From contig DFHD01000007.1 of NCBI GenBank assembly GCA_002372545.1, positions 1 through 22,826 on the forward strand: a stretch of 22,826 nucleotides of DNA, written 5' to 3'. The notes under the pieces were generated by a model. The model did no database searches. It was not told the origin of the DNA and saw only the letters and a list, made by a program, of their open reading frames with translations. Origin of the DNA: Lachnospiraceae bacterium UBA3732. GTDB taxonomy: Bacteria > Bacillota > Clostridia > Lachnospirales > Lachnospiraceae. A program made the translations under genes and the position numbers. This document shows positions 14,737 through 22,538 of the stretch, piece after piece; the stretch's first letter is position 1, and each line of letters opens with the position of its first letter.

Positions 14737-17493
14737 TCAGCCTTCCGCACTTTCCATTTTTTCAATATTTACCGCACATACCTTATATTCCGGAATACGA
14801 GCAAACTCATCCAGCGCAGCATTGGTCAGCACATTCACCGGTGAATCCGGAAAGTGGAAAGGCATCCAGGTCTCGCCCTCGGAAACCTTCCGTCCAACCC
14901 TTGCCGTTGCCGTGATCCCGCCCCGGCGGCTCTTAACGGATATTCTTTCTCCGTTTTTGATGCCCAGCCAGTCTGCATCCTTATAGTTGACTTCGATAAA
15001 GCCTTCTCCCGCAATCTCCATAAGTCCCGGTGAGCGGGCAGTCATTGCCGCCGCATTGTACTGATAGAGGATCCTGCCCGTTGTCAGTACATAAGGATAT
15101 TCATCATCCGGAAGCTCCTGCGAAGGCTTATATTCTGCGGGATAAAGCAGAGCTCTTCCCCTGACAGGTCCTCCGGCGTGCATGATCGCCGTGCCTGTGG
15201 AATTCCTGTTCCTGCAGGGCCACTGCAGACTCTCACCCGCATCCAGCCTCGTAAAGTTAATCCCTGCAAAGCTGGGGGTTACGGATGCGATCTCATCCAT
15301 GATCTCTGCGGCGGTCAGATGCTCCTGCTTATAGCCCATGGCATTCATCAGGTCGATCAGTATGTCGGTATCCAGCCGCATATCCCCGGGAACAGTGACC
15401 GCTGTCCGGATACGCTGTACGCGTCTTTCCGTATTGGTAAAGGTGCCTTCCTTCTCGGCGAAGCTTCTTCCCGGAAGAATGACATCCGCATATTTTGCCG
15501 TCTCCGTCATGAAAAGCTCCTGAATCACAAAGAATTCCAGGCTTTCCAGTGCCTTACGGATATGTGCCGTATCCGGATCCGTTACCACCGGATCCTCCCC
15601 GCAAATATACAGTCCCTTGATCTTTCCTTCGATTGCCGCAGGAAATACCTCCGTTGCCTTAAGACCCGGCTTCGGATTCAGCCTTACGCCCCAGGCAAGC
15701 TCAAACTTTTCTCTGACCTCCGGATTATCCACCTTCTGATAACCGGGATAATCCGTAGGCTGCGCGCCCATATCGCAGGCGCCCTGCACATTGTTCTGTC
15801 CCCGGAGCGGATTTACGCCGCAGCCGCTCCTGCCAACCTTGCCGGTTATGAGAGCCATGTTGGACATACTCATAACGCCCTCGGTACCTGTGGAATGCTC
15901 GGTAACACCCAGGCAGTAAATGATCGGCGCCTTCTTCGCTTTGGCATACATCCTGGCAGCCTCAACCAGCTTATCCGGATCGATATGGCAGATTTCTCCC
16001 ACCTTTTCCGGCGTATACTCCTCCACCAGTTTTTTCAGCTTATCATAATCCTCGGTATATTTTTCTATATAATCATGATCCACCAGATCCTCTTTGATCA
16101 TGACATGCATCATGCCGTTGGCAAAGGCCACATTGGTTCCCGGGCGGAGCTTCAGATGGATATCCGCCTCCTTTGCCAGTCCGATGGTCCGGGGATCCAC
16201 CACGATCAGGCGGGTACCCTTTCTGACGGCCTGCCGGATCTGCATACCCACCACCGGATGAGCCTCCTCGGGATTGGAGCCCACCAGAAGGATACAGTCC
16301 ACATCATGGGTGATATCAAAGATCGGGTTGGTCATGGCTCCGGACCCAAGGGTTTTGGCCAGACCGGCCACTGTAGCCGAATGGCAGACCCTGGCGCAGT
16401 TGTCCGTATTATTGGTGCCAAAACAGGTGCGTACCATTTTCTGCACCATATAGATATCTTCATTGGCGGAACGGGAGCAGGCAAAGCCGGCCAGGGAATC
16501 CCCGCCGTATTTTTCCTTCAGCTCCATAAACCGTTTTGCGGTATAATCAATAGCCTTCTCCCAGGTCACCGGTTCAAACTCGCCGGTTTCCCTGTTTTTG
16601 ATCAGAGGCGTTTTGATCCGGTCCGGAGAAGCAACGAAATCAAAGCTTCCGGAACGCCCCTTGACACAGAGCAGGCCATGGTTGGAGGGGCCGTCTGCCG
16701 GCTCCACATCCACGATCTCGTTCCCCTTTACCACAAGATAAAACTGGCAGCCGGTGGCACAGTGTGGGCAGGTTGTCAGCACCTTCTTTACCTCCCAGGA
16801 ACGGTACCTCATCTCTCTCTTCATGACGAGCGCTCCGGTGGGACAGGCCTCGGCGCAGTTACCGCAGCTCTCGCAGCCCGACTGCTTCCAGTCCGGTCCG
16901 AAGGGAGCCTCCACGGTATGAAAGACCCCTGTCCTGCCGCTCTGCATGGCACCGTTTACCGCCGCACGGTTGCAGGCACTTATACACCTCTGGCAATGAA
17001 TACACTTTGATGGATCATAAGTAATGTACGGATTATCCGAAAGCACCGGCATTTTCTTTTCGATCTTCCTACGGGAGCCGGCATAGGGCGATTCCTTGAT
17101 CTGATACCTGTTGCAAAGATCCTGCAGACGGCAGTCTCCGTTTTTCGCGCAGTTCATGCAGTCCACCGTGTGGTTGGACAGAAGAAGCCGAAGCATTTCC
17201 CGCCGGTATTCTGTCAGCTTCGGCGAATCGGTGGTAATCACCATACCATCCTCAACCTTTGTCCGGCAGGCAGCAAAAAGCTGGTCATACCCCTCGATTT
17301 CCACCATGCAGAGGCGGCATGAACCGATATCGCTGTAATCCTTTAAATGACAGAGCTGCGGGATGTCTACCCCGATCTCGTGACAGAGGTTGATGATCTT
17401 CACGCCCGCTTCCGCCTGGTATTCCTTACCGTTTATGGTCACCCTGACCATGCTTTTTTCATCCATATGGCTTTCTGCCCGATTCTCTACCAT
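14737..17493 (-). CDS. fdhA: NAD(P)-linked formate dehydrogenase alpha subunit, Cys form
   Basis: A 918-residue molybdopterin oxidoreductase interconverting formate and CO2. In order: an N-terminal [2Fe-2S] domain (C48, C59, C62, C76), a His/Cys cluster (H108, C112, C115, C121), two ferredoxin [4Fe-4S] sites (C164/167/170/174 and C207/210/213/217), the catalytic-domain cluster (C242, C245, C249, C276) with K278, and the active-site segment NCARVCHSATVAGL. The metal ligand is Cys370, a TGC codon at 16386-16384, not selenocysteine. His371 follows, and RGQNNVQGACDMG supplies the expected Arg. The C-terminal cofactor domain is complete. The start at 17493 has GGGGGAG 6 nt upstream and overlaps the preceding gene by 7 nt. 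Close relatives include SfrA-like proteins, so formate as substrate rests partly on the fdhD and Moco context. Confidence 0.93.
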   Translation of the reverse strand: MVENRAESHMDEKSMVRVTINGKEYQAEAGVKIINLCHEIGVDIPQLCHLKDYSDIGSCRLCMVEIEGYDQLFAACRTKVEDGMVITTDSPKLTEYRREMLRLLLSNHTVDCMNCAKNGDCRLQDLCNRYQIKESPYAGSRRKIEKKMPVLSDNPYITYDPSKCIHCQRCISACNRAAVNGAMQSGRTGVFHTVEAPFGPDWKQSGCESCGNCAEACPTGALVMKREMRYRSWEVKKVLTTCPHCATGCQFYLVVKGNEIVDVEPADGPSNHGLLCVKGRSGSFDFVASPDRIKTPLIKNRETGEFEPVTWEKAIDYTAKRFMELKEKYGGDSLAGFACSRSANEDIYMVQKMVRTCFGTNNTDNCARVCHSATVAGLAKTLGSGAMTNPIFDITHDVDCILLVGSNPEEAHPVVGMQIRQAVRKGTRLIVVDPRTIGLAKEADIHLKLRPGTNVAFANGMMHVMIKEDLVDHDYIEKYTEDYDKLKKLVEEYTPEKVGEICHIDPDKLVEAARMYAKAKKAPIIYCLGVTEHSTGTEGVMSMSNMALITGKVGRSGCGVNPLRGQNNVQGACDMGAQPTDYPGYQKVDNPEVREKFELAWGVRLNPKPGLKATEVFPAAIEGKIKGLYICGEDPVVTDPDTAHIRKALESLEFFVIQELFMTETAKYADVILPGRSFAEKEGTFTNTERRVQRIRTAVTVPGDMRLDTDILIDLMNAMGYKQEHLTAAEIMDEIASVTPSFAGINFTRLDAGESLQWPCRNRNSTGTAIMHAGGPVRGRALLYPAEYKPSQELPDDEYPYVLTTGRILYQYNAAAMTARSPGLMEIAGEGFIEVNYKDADWLGIKNGERISVKSRRGGITATARVGRKVSEGETWMPFHFPDSPVNVLTNAALDEFARIPEYKVCAVNIEKMESAEG

Positions 17494-19328
17494 GCGCATC
17501 TCCCCCCTTCCATGGAACCACAGCCGAAGTGATCGCATCGAAGGCATCTGCCCGATTCCCGTTCCGCCTCCTCCGGCGTCATGGGTACCTCCACATGTTC
17601 AAAATCTCTTCTTCTCTCAAAGGGGTCCCGCTCCTCGATCTCTGCACGTCCCGTGGGAATGCACTTATTCGGTTTCGCCGGCGGCACCTCTGCTTCACAG
17701 ACAATTTTATGATGATACCCAAGATATTCATCGATATTATGCGCAGCAACCTGACCTGCCGCAATCGCATTGATGGCCGTAGACGGTCCTGTCACACAGT
17801 CGCCGCCGGAGAAGACGCCGTCCATGCCTTCGATCATACAGCTTTCATCCGCCAGGATCCTACCCCGGTTGACCGGAATTCCCGCCGCCTCGAAATCCGC
17901 AACGTCGCATCTCTGCCCAACGCCCAGGATCAGGTAATCGCAGACAAACCGGTAGGGATATTCACTGGAATGTTCTGTTTTCACAAAACCGAAATCGTCA
18001 TACTCTCCGACGATCTCCGGCTGCAGCCAGATTGCAGCGATATGATCCGGATCATCCTTATCCTGTTCCAGATGCAGGAAGGAAAGAAGTGTACGGAAAC
18101 GAACGCCCTCCTGCATTGCGCTCTCGATCTCGCTTTCGAGCGCAGTATAATCATCTCTTTTCCGCGTAAAAACATGAACCGTTTTTGCCCGGAGCCGGAT
18201 AGCCGTTCTGGCCGCATCCATGGCCACGTTGCCACCGCCGATCAGGGCAACCCGCTTTCCGGTGAGATCGATCTTATCGCCTCTGGCAACAGCCTGAAGA
18301 AAATCCGCTGCCGGGATCACATTTTTACAGTTTACATTATCCACCGGCATACGGTTGCCCAGCTGGGCTCCCAGTCCGAGATATACAGCATCATGTTTTT
18401 TCCGCAGCTCTTCCACGGAAACATCCCGGCCGACCTTTGTGGAAAGGTGAACCACAATATCTCCGGCCGAAAGGATGGCGCGGATATCCTCATCCAGCCT
18501 TGCCTTGGGCAGTCTGTACTCCGGAATGCCGTAGCGAAGCATGCCGCCCAGGCTCTGATGCTCATCATACACCTCAACGGAATGGCCCATAAGCGCAAGG
18601 AAATAGGCCGCCGTGAGACCGGATGGGCCGCCGCCGACAACGCCGATGGACTTACCTGTCTTCACATTTGCAGGAGGCGTTTTTACCTGATCCGCAGCAA
18701 TCTGGTCGACAGCATATTTTTTCAGACCGCGGATATTGATGGGCTGATCGATGATGGTCCTGCGGCACCGCTTCTCACAGGGATGCTCACAGACCATGGC
18801 ACAGGCTGTAGGGAAGGGATTCCGGTCCCGGATCACATTGATTGCCCCAGCGTAATCTCCCTTTTTGATCAGTGCAACATAGCCCGGAACATCTACATGA
18901 GCCGGGCACAGCGTCATACAGGGAACCGTCTGCACCACATTTTCCTTGCAGCGACGGTTACGGATATGACTTTCATATTCATCCGCAAAATCCTTCAGGC
19001 TGTCGAGAACCGTATTGGCTGCCACCACGCCAACAGCGCAGTCTGCCGTTTCAGAGATCATCGTACAGAGTGCTTTCAGCTTCTCCAGCGTTTCCTCTGT
19101 TGCGTCTCCATTCAAAATATCCCGCAGCATCCGCTCGGCTTCCACCAGTCCGTCCCGGCAGGGAACACACTTCCCGCAGGACTGGTTCATGGACATCTGC
19201 AGGATTGAACGATACATGACCAGCGGGCACATCCCCGGCGGATACGAAGTCATTCTGGACTTGAACTTATTCAGGGCAATATCCAGACGCTCCGCCATAT
19301 CGCCTCTTTTTCTTAATTTTCTGATCAT
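17487..19328 (-). CDS. fdhB: FdhB-like NuoF iron-sulfur / GltD-type NAD(P)H oxidoreductase
   Basis: A 613-residue fusion. Residues about 30-110 match only the C-terminal iron-sulfur part of NuoF (SCGKCVPCRDG, C51/54/57, and C97); the FMN/NADH part of NuoF is absent. Residues about 130-560 match the GltD small subunit of glutamate synthase: cysteines 137, 141, 176, 180, 184 and 188, the FAD site GVVGGGPSGLTAA (229-241) and a second dinucleotide site GGGNVAMDAART (364-375). The C-terminus adds CLRCDHFGC. This architecture is that of the beta subunit of NADP-dependent formate dehydrogenase (Moorella) and of SfrB. It should pass electrons between fdhA clusters and NAD(P). The ATG at 19328 has GGAGG 5 nt upstream. 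It is the first gene of the run. Confidence 0.88.
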   Translation of the reverse strand: MIRKLRKRGDMAERLDIALNKFKSRMTSYPPGMCPLVMYRSILQMSMNQSCGKCVPCRDGLVEAERMLRDILNGDATEETLEKLKALCTMISETADCAVGVVAANTVLDSLKDFADEYESHIRNRRCKENVVQTVPCMTLCPAHVDVPGYVALIKKGDYAGAINVIRDRNPFPTACAMVCEHPCEKRCRRTIIDQPINIRGLKKYAVDQIAADQVKTPPANVKTGKSIGVVGGGPSGLTAAYFLALMGHSVEVYDEHQSLGGMLRYGIPEYRLPKARLDEDIRAILSAGDIVVHLSTKVGRDVSVEELRKKHDAVYLGLGAQLGNRMPVDNVNCKNVIPAADFLQAVARGDKIDLTGKRVALIGGGNVAMDAARTAIRLRAKTVHVFTRKRDDYTALESEIESAMQEGVRFRTLLSFLHLEQDKDDPDHIAAIWLQPEIVGEYDDFGFVKTEHSSEYPYRFVCDYLILGVGQRCDVADFEAAGIPVNRGRILADESCMIEGMDGVFSGGDCVTGPSTAINAIAAGQVAAHNIDEYLGYHHKIVCEAEVPPAKPNKCIPTGRAEIEERDPFERRRDFEHVEVPMTPEEAERESGRCLRCDHFGCGSMEGGRCAW

Positions 19329-19376
19329 CAGAACCTCCCATTTTTACTTAGAATCCCCTAAACCCCATATAGAAAT

Positions 19377-19405
19377 ACTCTACCATAAAAAGCCGATTTT
19401 TACAA
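19377..19405 (-). promoter_or_regulatory. Probable promoter of the fdh-Moco operon
   Basis: TTGTAA (19405-19400), a 17-nt spacer and TAGAGT (19382-19377) on the minus strand form a moderate sigma-A-type promoter. Transcription would begin near 19370, about 42 nt before the fdhB start. No Moco-type riboswitch could fit in this short leader. Confidence 0.5.
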
Positions 19406-19407
19406 TG

Positions 19408-19434
19408 AAAACGGGCAGGATTCCTCCTGCCCGT
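19408..19434 (-). terminator. Terminator-like hairpin between divergent units
   Basis: ACGGGCAGGA (19411-19420) and TCCTGCCCGT (19425-19434) are perfect 10-bp complements with a 4-nt loop. On the minus strand the hairpin is followed by TTTTC, so it could stop minus-strand (antisense) transcription coming from the zinc-ribbon gene before it reaches the fdh promoter. It lies just upstream of that promoter, so an operator role is also possible. Confidence 0.5.
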
Positions 19435-19503
19435 AATCGCATTATTATCATTTTCAGACGGTGCATCCCACAGACCAAAAACGGTGCTTGTTACTCATTT
19501 TTC

Positions 19504-19532
19504 TTGATGAAAAAAAACTTTTGGATTATAAT
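19504..19532 (+). promoter_or_regulatory. Promoter of the zinc-ribbon gene and ddh
   Basis: TTGATG (19504-19509), a 17-nt A-rich spacer and a perfect TATAAT (19527-19532) form a strong plus-strand sigma-A-type promoter. Transcription would start near 19540, about 30 nt before the zinc-ribbon ATG. It is divergent from the fdh promoter. Confidence 0.75.
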
Positions 19533-19569
19533 CTGTTCATCTTTGCAAAAAAGGAGGAAAGTCTATAAT

Positions 19570-20259
19570 ATGATTTGCAAATTCTGTGGTACCGATAATC
19601 CAAACAACACGCAATTTTGTATTAATTGTGGAAAACCTGTTACGGCAAACTACAACAACGCTTCCGTCAATCAATCGGGAAACAGTCAACCACCTTATAA
19701 TCAGCCCAACCAAAGTTATAATCAGCCCAACCAAAGCTACCAATTTTCAACCGGTGCAGAGGGTTTTGTAAGTTCAGATGAAACATGGTCATACTCATTA
19801 AGAAACGGATGGATTCAGAACTTGTCCTCCGGTGAGGGTTTTATTCGGGAAGACGCGGTTATTACCAACAAAAGACTTTACTATAGTGCAAGCTCCGGAC
19901 TGATCAGTAGGAGTTCCAGAGAGGAAATTGTTGAAATAGAGGATATAACGGGTACAAAGATATTTGATTTCAAACCCTATAGCATACTCATATTCGGCCT
20001 AATCATTTTTGTTGCCGGATTGATCTTTGCCCTTTCAGAAGAAGAATGGATAATTATTTCCGCAATTGGGTTACCATTTATAGTATGCTATTTTATAGCC
20101 AAAAAATCACTTCTTCGTATTGAATATGCCGGAGGATGCATACATTTTAGTGTTAAAAGATACGGACTTAAAAGCGTGCGTGCATTTCAGCGTCAGATTT
20201 ACGCAGTAAAAGAAAAAATAAGAATCGAAGAAAAAATGCAAAAAGGAGAAAACAAATGA
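19570..20259 (+). CDS. Zinc-ribbon, PH-like domain membrane protein
   Basis: A 229-residue protein. It starts with a zinc ribbon, MICKFCGTDN to CINCG (C3, C6, C17, C20). Next is a Gln/Asn/Ser/Tyr-rich linker (about 24-62) with two copies of a 7-residue unit. A beta-rich domain with EDAVITNKRLYYSASSG resembles bacterial PH-like domains. Two membrane helices follow at about 140-157 and 163-180, and the tail is basic. The ATG at 19570 follows AAGGAGG by 12 nt; longer frames upstream have no support. Its stop overlaps the ddh start by 4 nt. The gene is visibly more AT-rich than its neighbours. Its function is unknown; membrane-anchored sensing or scaffolding is only a guess. Confidence 0.8.
   Translation: MICKFCGTDNPNNTQFCINCGKPVTANYNNASVNQSGNSQPPYNQPNQSYNQPNQSYQFSTGAEGFVSSDETWSYSLRNGWIQNLSSGEGFIREDAVITNKRLYYSASSGLISRSSREEIVEIEDITGTKIFDFKPYSILIFGLIIFVAGLIFALSEEEWIIISAIGLPFIVCYFIAKKSLLRIEYAGGCIHFSVKRYGLKSVRAFQRQIYAVKEKIRIEEKMQKGENK
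19695..19736 (+). repeat. Two 21-bp tandem repeats in the zinc-ribbon gene linker
   Basis: A 21-bp unit is repeated exactly at 19695-19715 and 19716-19736, each containing AATCAGCCCAACCAAAG. It encodes the repeated peptide YNQPNQS in the Gln/Asn-rich linker. Confidence 0.9.
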
Positions 20260-21236
20260 AAACAAAAATCGGTATTTTAGGCTATGGTAACCTCGGTCGC
20301 GGCGTTGAGCAGGCCGTTCTCCGAAATGAGGATATGGAACTCGTTGCTGTATATACCCGGCGCGATCCCGCTTCTGTAAAAACGGTTTCCGGTGTAAAAA
20401 CCGTATCCACAGATGTTCTGGATCAGGGAACTGAGGATTTGGATGTTCTGGTGATCTGCGGCGGAAGCGCAACCGACCTTCCGGAAATGACCCCAAAATA
20501 TGCGGCCATGTACAATGTGATCGACAGCTTTGATACCCATGCAAACATCCCTCAGCATTTTGCCAATGTGGATGCTGCAGCCAGGGCTGCCGGCAAGATC
20601 GGCATTATCTCCTGCGGATGGGATCCGGGCATGTTTTCCGTGAACCGTCTCTATTCTCTTTCCATCCTGCCCGGCGCGAATGCCTATACGTTCTGGGGTA
20701 AGGGAGTAAGCCAGGGGCACAGCGATGCCATCCGCCGCATCCCCGGCGTTTTGGATGCAAGGCAGTATACTGTTCCTGTAGAAGCTGCCCTTGAGGCTGT
20801 CCGGTCCGGCCGGAATCCGGAGCTGACTACCCGGCAGAAGCATACGCGCCTCTGCTATGTTGTGGCAGAGGACGGCGCCGACAAGGCTGCCATTGAGAAG
20901 GCAATTGTTACCATGCCGAATTACTTTGCCGATTATGATACGACCGTGAACTTTATCTCCATGGAGGAGATGAAGAGGGATCACAGCGGCCTGCCTCACG
21001 GCGGAAGCGTGATCGTGACCGGCGAGACCGGTTCAACCGGCAATAAGCACGTTGTGGAATATAAGCTTACCCTGGATTCCAATCCGGAGTTCACCGGTTC
21101 AGTTCTGGCCGCCTATGCCAGAGCGGCTGCCCGGATGAACCAGGCCGGCGACAGCGGTGCCAAAACAGTATTTGATATCGCACCTGCTCTCCTCTCTCCC
21201 CTTTCCGGCGAGCAGCTCCGTCATGATTATCTGTGA
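20256..21236 (+). CDS. ddh: meso-Diaminopimelate D-dehydrogenase
   Basis: A 326-residue NADPH-dependent enzyme that makes meso-diaminopimelate from tetrahydrodipicolinate and ammonia in one step, for lysine and peptidoglycan. The N-terminal nucleotide-binding motif is GILGYGNLGRG (about 6-16), followed by VICGGSATDLPE, NVIDSFDTH, SCGWDPGMFSVNR and FWGKGVSQGHSDAIRR, all characteristic of Ddh. The length is normal for the family. The ATG overlaps the preceding stop as ATGA, with AAAGGAG 6 nt upstream inside the preceding gene, so translation is coupled. The GC content is clearly higher than in the preceding gene. Confidence 0.95.
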   Translation: MKTKIGILGYGNLGRGVEQAVLRNEDMELVAVYTRRDPASVKTVSGVKTVSTDVLDQGTEDLDVLVICGGSATDLPEMTPKYAAMYNVIDSFDTHANIPQHFANVDAAARAAGKIGIISCGWDPGMFSVNRLYSLSILPGANAYTFWGKGVSQGHSDAIRRIPGVLDARQYTVPVEAALEAVRSGRNPELTTRQKHTRLCYVVAEDGADKAAIEKAIVTMPNYFADYDTTVNFISMEEMKRDHSGLPHGGSVIVTGETGSTGNKHVVEYKLTLDSNPEFTGSVLAAYARAAARMNQAGDSGAKTVFDIAPALLSPLSGEQLRHDYL

Positions 21237-21321
21237 TCTGAAGTATGATTTTTCTTGATCAGAAGCTTGATCTTCCCTGATCAGAAGCTTGAACTTCTGT
21301 GATCAAAAGCGGATAGAAACA
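21234..21321 (+). repeat. Four degenerate 22-bp repeats starting at the ddh stop codon
   Basis: Units begin at 21234, 21256, 21278 and 21300, each with TGATC. Units 2 and 3 share the exact 15-mer TGATCAGAAGCTTGA; units 1 and 4 are degenerate. The TGA of the first unit is the ddh stop codon. The array fills the gap between ddh and its terminator. Confidence 0.75.
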
Positions 21322-21337
21322 CAATCATCCTGACCTT

Positions 21338-21378
21338 AGGAAAAAGGGACAGACGCCGGGCGTCTGTCCCTTTTTCCT
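21338..21378. terminator. Bidirectional terminator between ddh and the WYL gene
   Basis: Perfect 20-bp arms (21338-21357 and 21359-21378) surround a single central G. The core is GGGACAGACGCC, and A and T runs lie at the two sides. It ends ddh transcription on the plus strand and the WYL gene on the minus strand. Confidence 0.9.
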
Positions 21379-21441
21379 GCTTTTCCCGAATAACCGGGGT
21401 CTTCCCTTTCCTCCACATAGATTCCACCATCTCAATGCCGG

Positions 21442-22422
21442 TCACTCCGTAAACTGCTGCTCCATGAGCCATTTCATTTTGGTTTTTGCACTTTCCGGCT
21501 CCACCAGCCTCACCTTTCCCTCCAGTGCGACGATCCAGGAAAGAAACTGGCTGGTTACCGCCACATCCACCTTCGCCACAAAGGTGCCTCCGTCCTCCGG
21601 CCGGATCCACACGTCACTGCCGAACTGATCAATGATCACATTGGCCATTTCATTCCGGCAGCGGAGCACGACATGCTCCACCTCGCCGCCAAACATCCGG
21701 AAATACTGTTCATTGTATTTCGTCCTGTCCTGCTTCTCGAACTCCTTCCTGCCCTGCCGGTTTTCCTCTGTCACTTCGACATTCCGCATCTTATCCACCC
21801 GGAAGTGCCTGATCTCCTGCTTATCATGATCATAGCCGATCAGATAATACCTCTCGTTATCAAAATGCAGCGCCCAGGGACTCACCGCATAGTATTCCCC
21901 GTTCCGCCGGAATTCCTCTTCCCTCTTTACGTTCCAGCTGAAATAACGAAACCGGATAGATCTATTCTCGTTGATCGCCGTATGAATAGCATCCACAGAG
22001 TAATATATACTCTCATTCATGCTCTTTACCCGGCCGCTGACCTTGATCTCACGGTCAAAAATCCTGGCGTCATGTATACTGAAGGACTTTTCCAGCTTTT
22101 TGATCAGATCATGGGTTTTCTTTTCGGAAATGAAACGGGAGGACTGAATGGCATCCACCAGGATTTTAATCTCCGCAGTCTCAAAATCGCGGTTGCCGCA
22201 ATGATAGTAGGTTTTGTAACCTACCTGCTCCCTGATGATCTCTATACCAAAATCATCCAGCGCATCCAGATCATCATAGACGCTCTTTCTCTGGGCTTCA
22301 ATATCATATTTTGCCAGCTCTTTGATGATCTCCGGCATAGTGAGGCCATGGGAATCATCTGTCTGCTCCTGCATGATCCTGGCCAGATACAGCAGCTTCA
22401 GTTTCTGGTTTTTTCCTTTCAC
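21442..22422 (-). CDS. WYL-domain transcriptional regulator
   Basis: A 326-residue protein with an N-terminal winged-helix region (about 1-75, KLKLLYLARIMQ to SVYDDLDALDDFGI) and a WYL domain (about 135-240). The WYL core is recognisable in SIRFRYFSWN, YAVSPWALHFDNERYYLIGYD and IRHFRVDKM. A C-terminal extension similar to the WCX region follows. WYL domains often bind nucleic-acid or small-molecule ligands and control stress or defence genes; the target here is not indicated. The GTG at 22422 is chosen because GAAGGGAG lies 8 nt before it; the longer frame to 22476 would be translated through a terminator hairpin. Confidence 0.9.
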   Translation of the reverse strand: MKGKNQKLKLLYLARIMQEQTDDSHGLTMPEIIKELAKYDIEAQRKSVYDDLDALDDFGIEIIREQVGYKTYYHCGNRDFETAEIKILVDAIQSSRFISEKKTHDLIKKLEKSFSIHDARIFDREIKVSGRVKSMNESIYYSVDAIHTAINENRSIRFRYFSWNVKREEEFRRNGEYYAVSPWALHFDNERYYLIGYDHDKQEIRHFRVDKMRNVEVTEENRQGRKEFEKQDRTKYNEQYFRMFGGEVEHVVLRCRNEMANVIIDQFGSDVWIRPEDGGTFVAKVDVAVTSQFLSWIVALEGKVRLVEPESAKTKMKWLMEQQFTE

Positions 22423-22438
22423 CCAGGTCACTCCCTTC

Positions 22439-22471
22439 AAAAAGACTGTCCTATTAGAAGGACAGTCTTTT
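22439..22471 (-). terminator. Rho-independent terminator between hydrogenase and WYL gene
   Basis: AAAAGACTGTCCT and AGGACAGTCTTTT form 13-bp perfect arms (22440-22452 and 22459-22471) with a 6-nt loop. On the minus strand the hairpin ends in five T residues (22443-22439). It should end the hydrogenase transcript. It stands only 16 nt before the WYL start, so it could also act as an attenuator for that gene. Confidence 0.8.
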
Positions 22472-22538
22472 GCCATACTATTATTCAGCTGAGCGCTGAA
22501 CTGTAACTTTATCCATTATGATACTGCGGTCATCATTC

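Noticed and set aside
16384..16386. Selenocysteine codon in fdhA
   Set aside because: The codon at the metal-ligand position is TGC (cysteine), and there is no in-frame TGA.
15178..17010. Plus-strand open frame of 610 codons
   Set aside because: It lies entirely opposite fdhA, which has every expected motif; the open frame is due to codon bias.
17529..19208. Plus-strand open frame of 559 codons
   Set aside because: It is antisense to the NuoF/GltD fusion gene and has no recognisable domain or ribosome site.
19329..19376. Moco riboswitch before the operon
   Set aside because: The leader after the likely promoter is only about 42 nt, and no matching structure was seen.
22423..22476. Upstream ATG start of the WYL gene at 22476
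   Set aside because: Translation would read through the terminator hairpin, the extra residues do not fit the family, and the GTG at 22422 has a good ribosome site.
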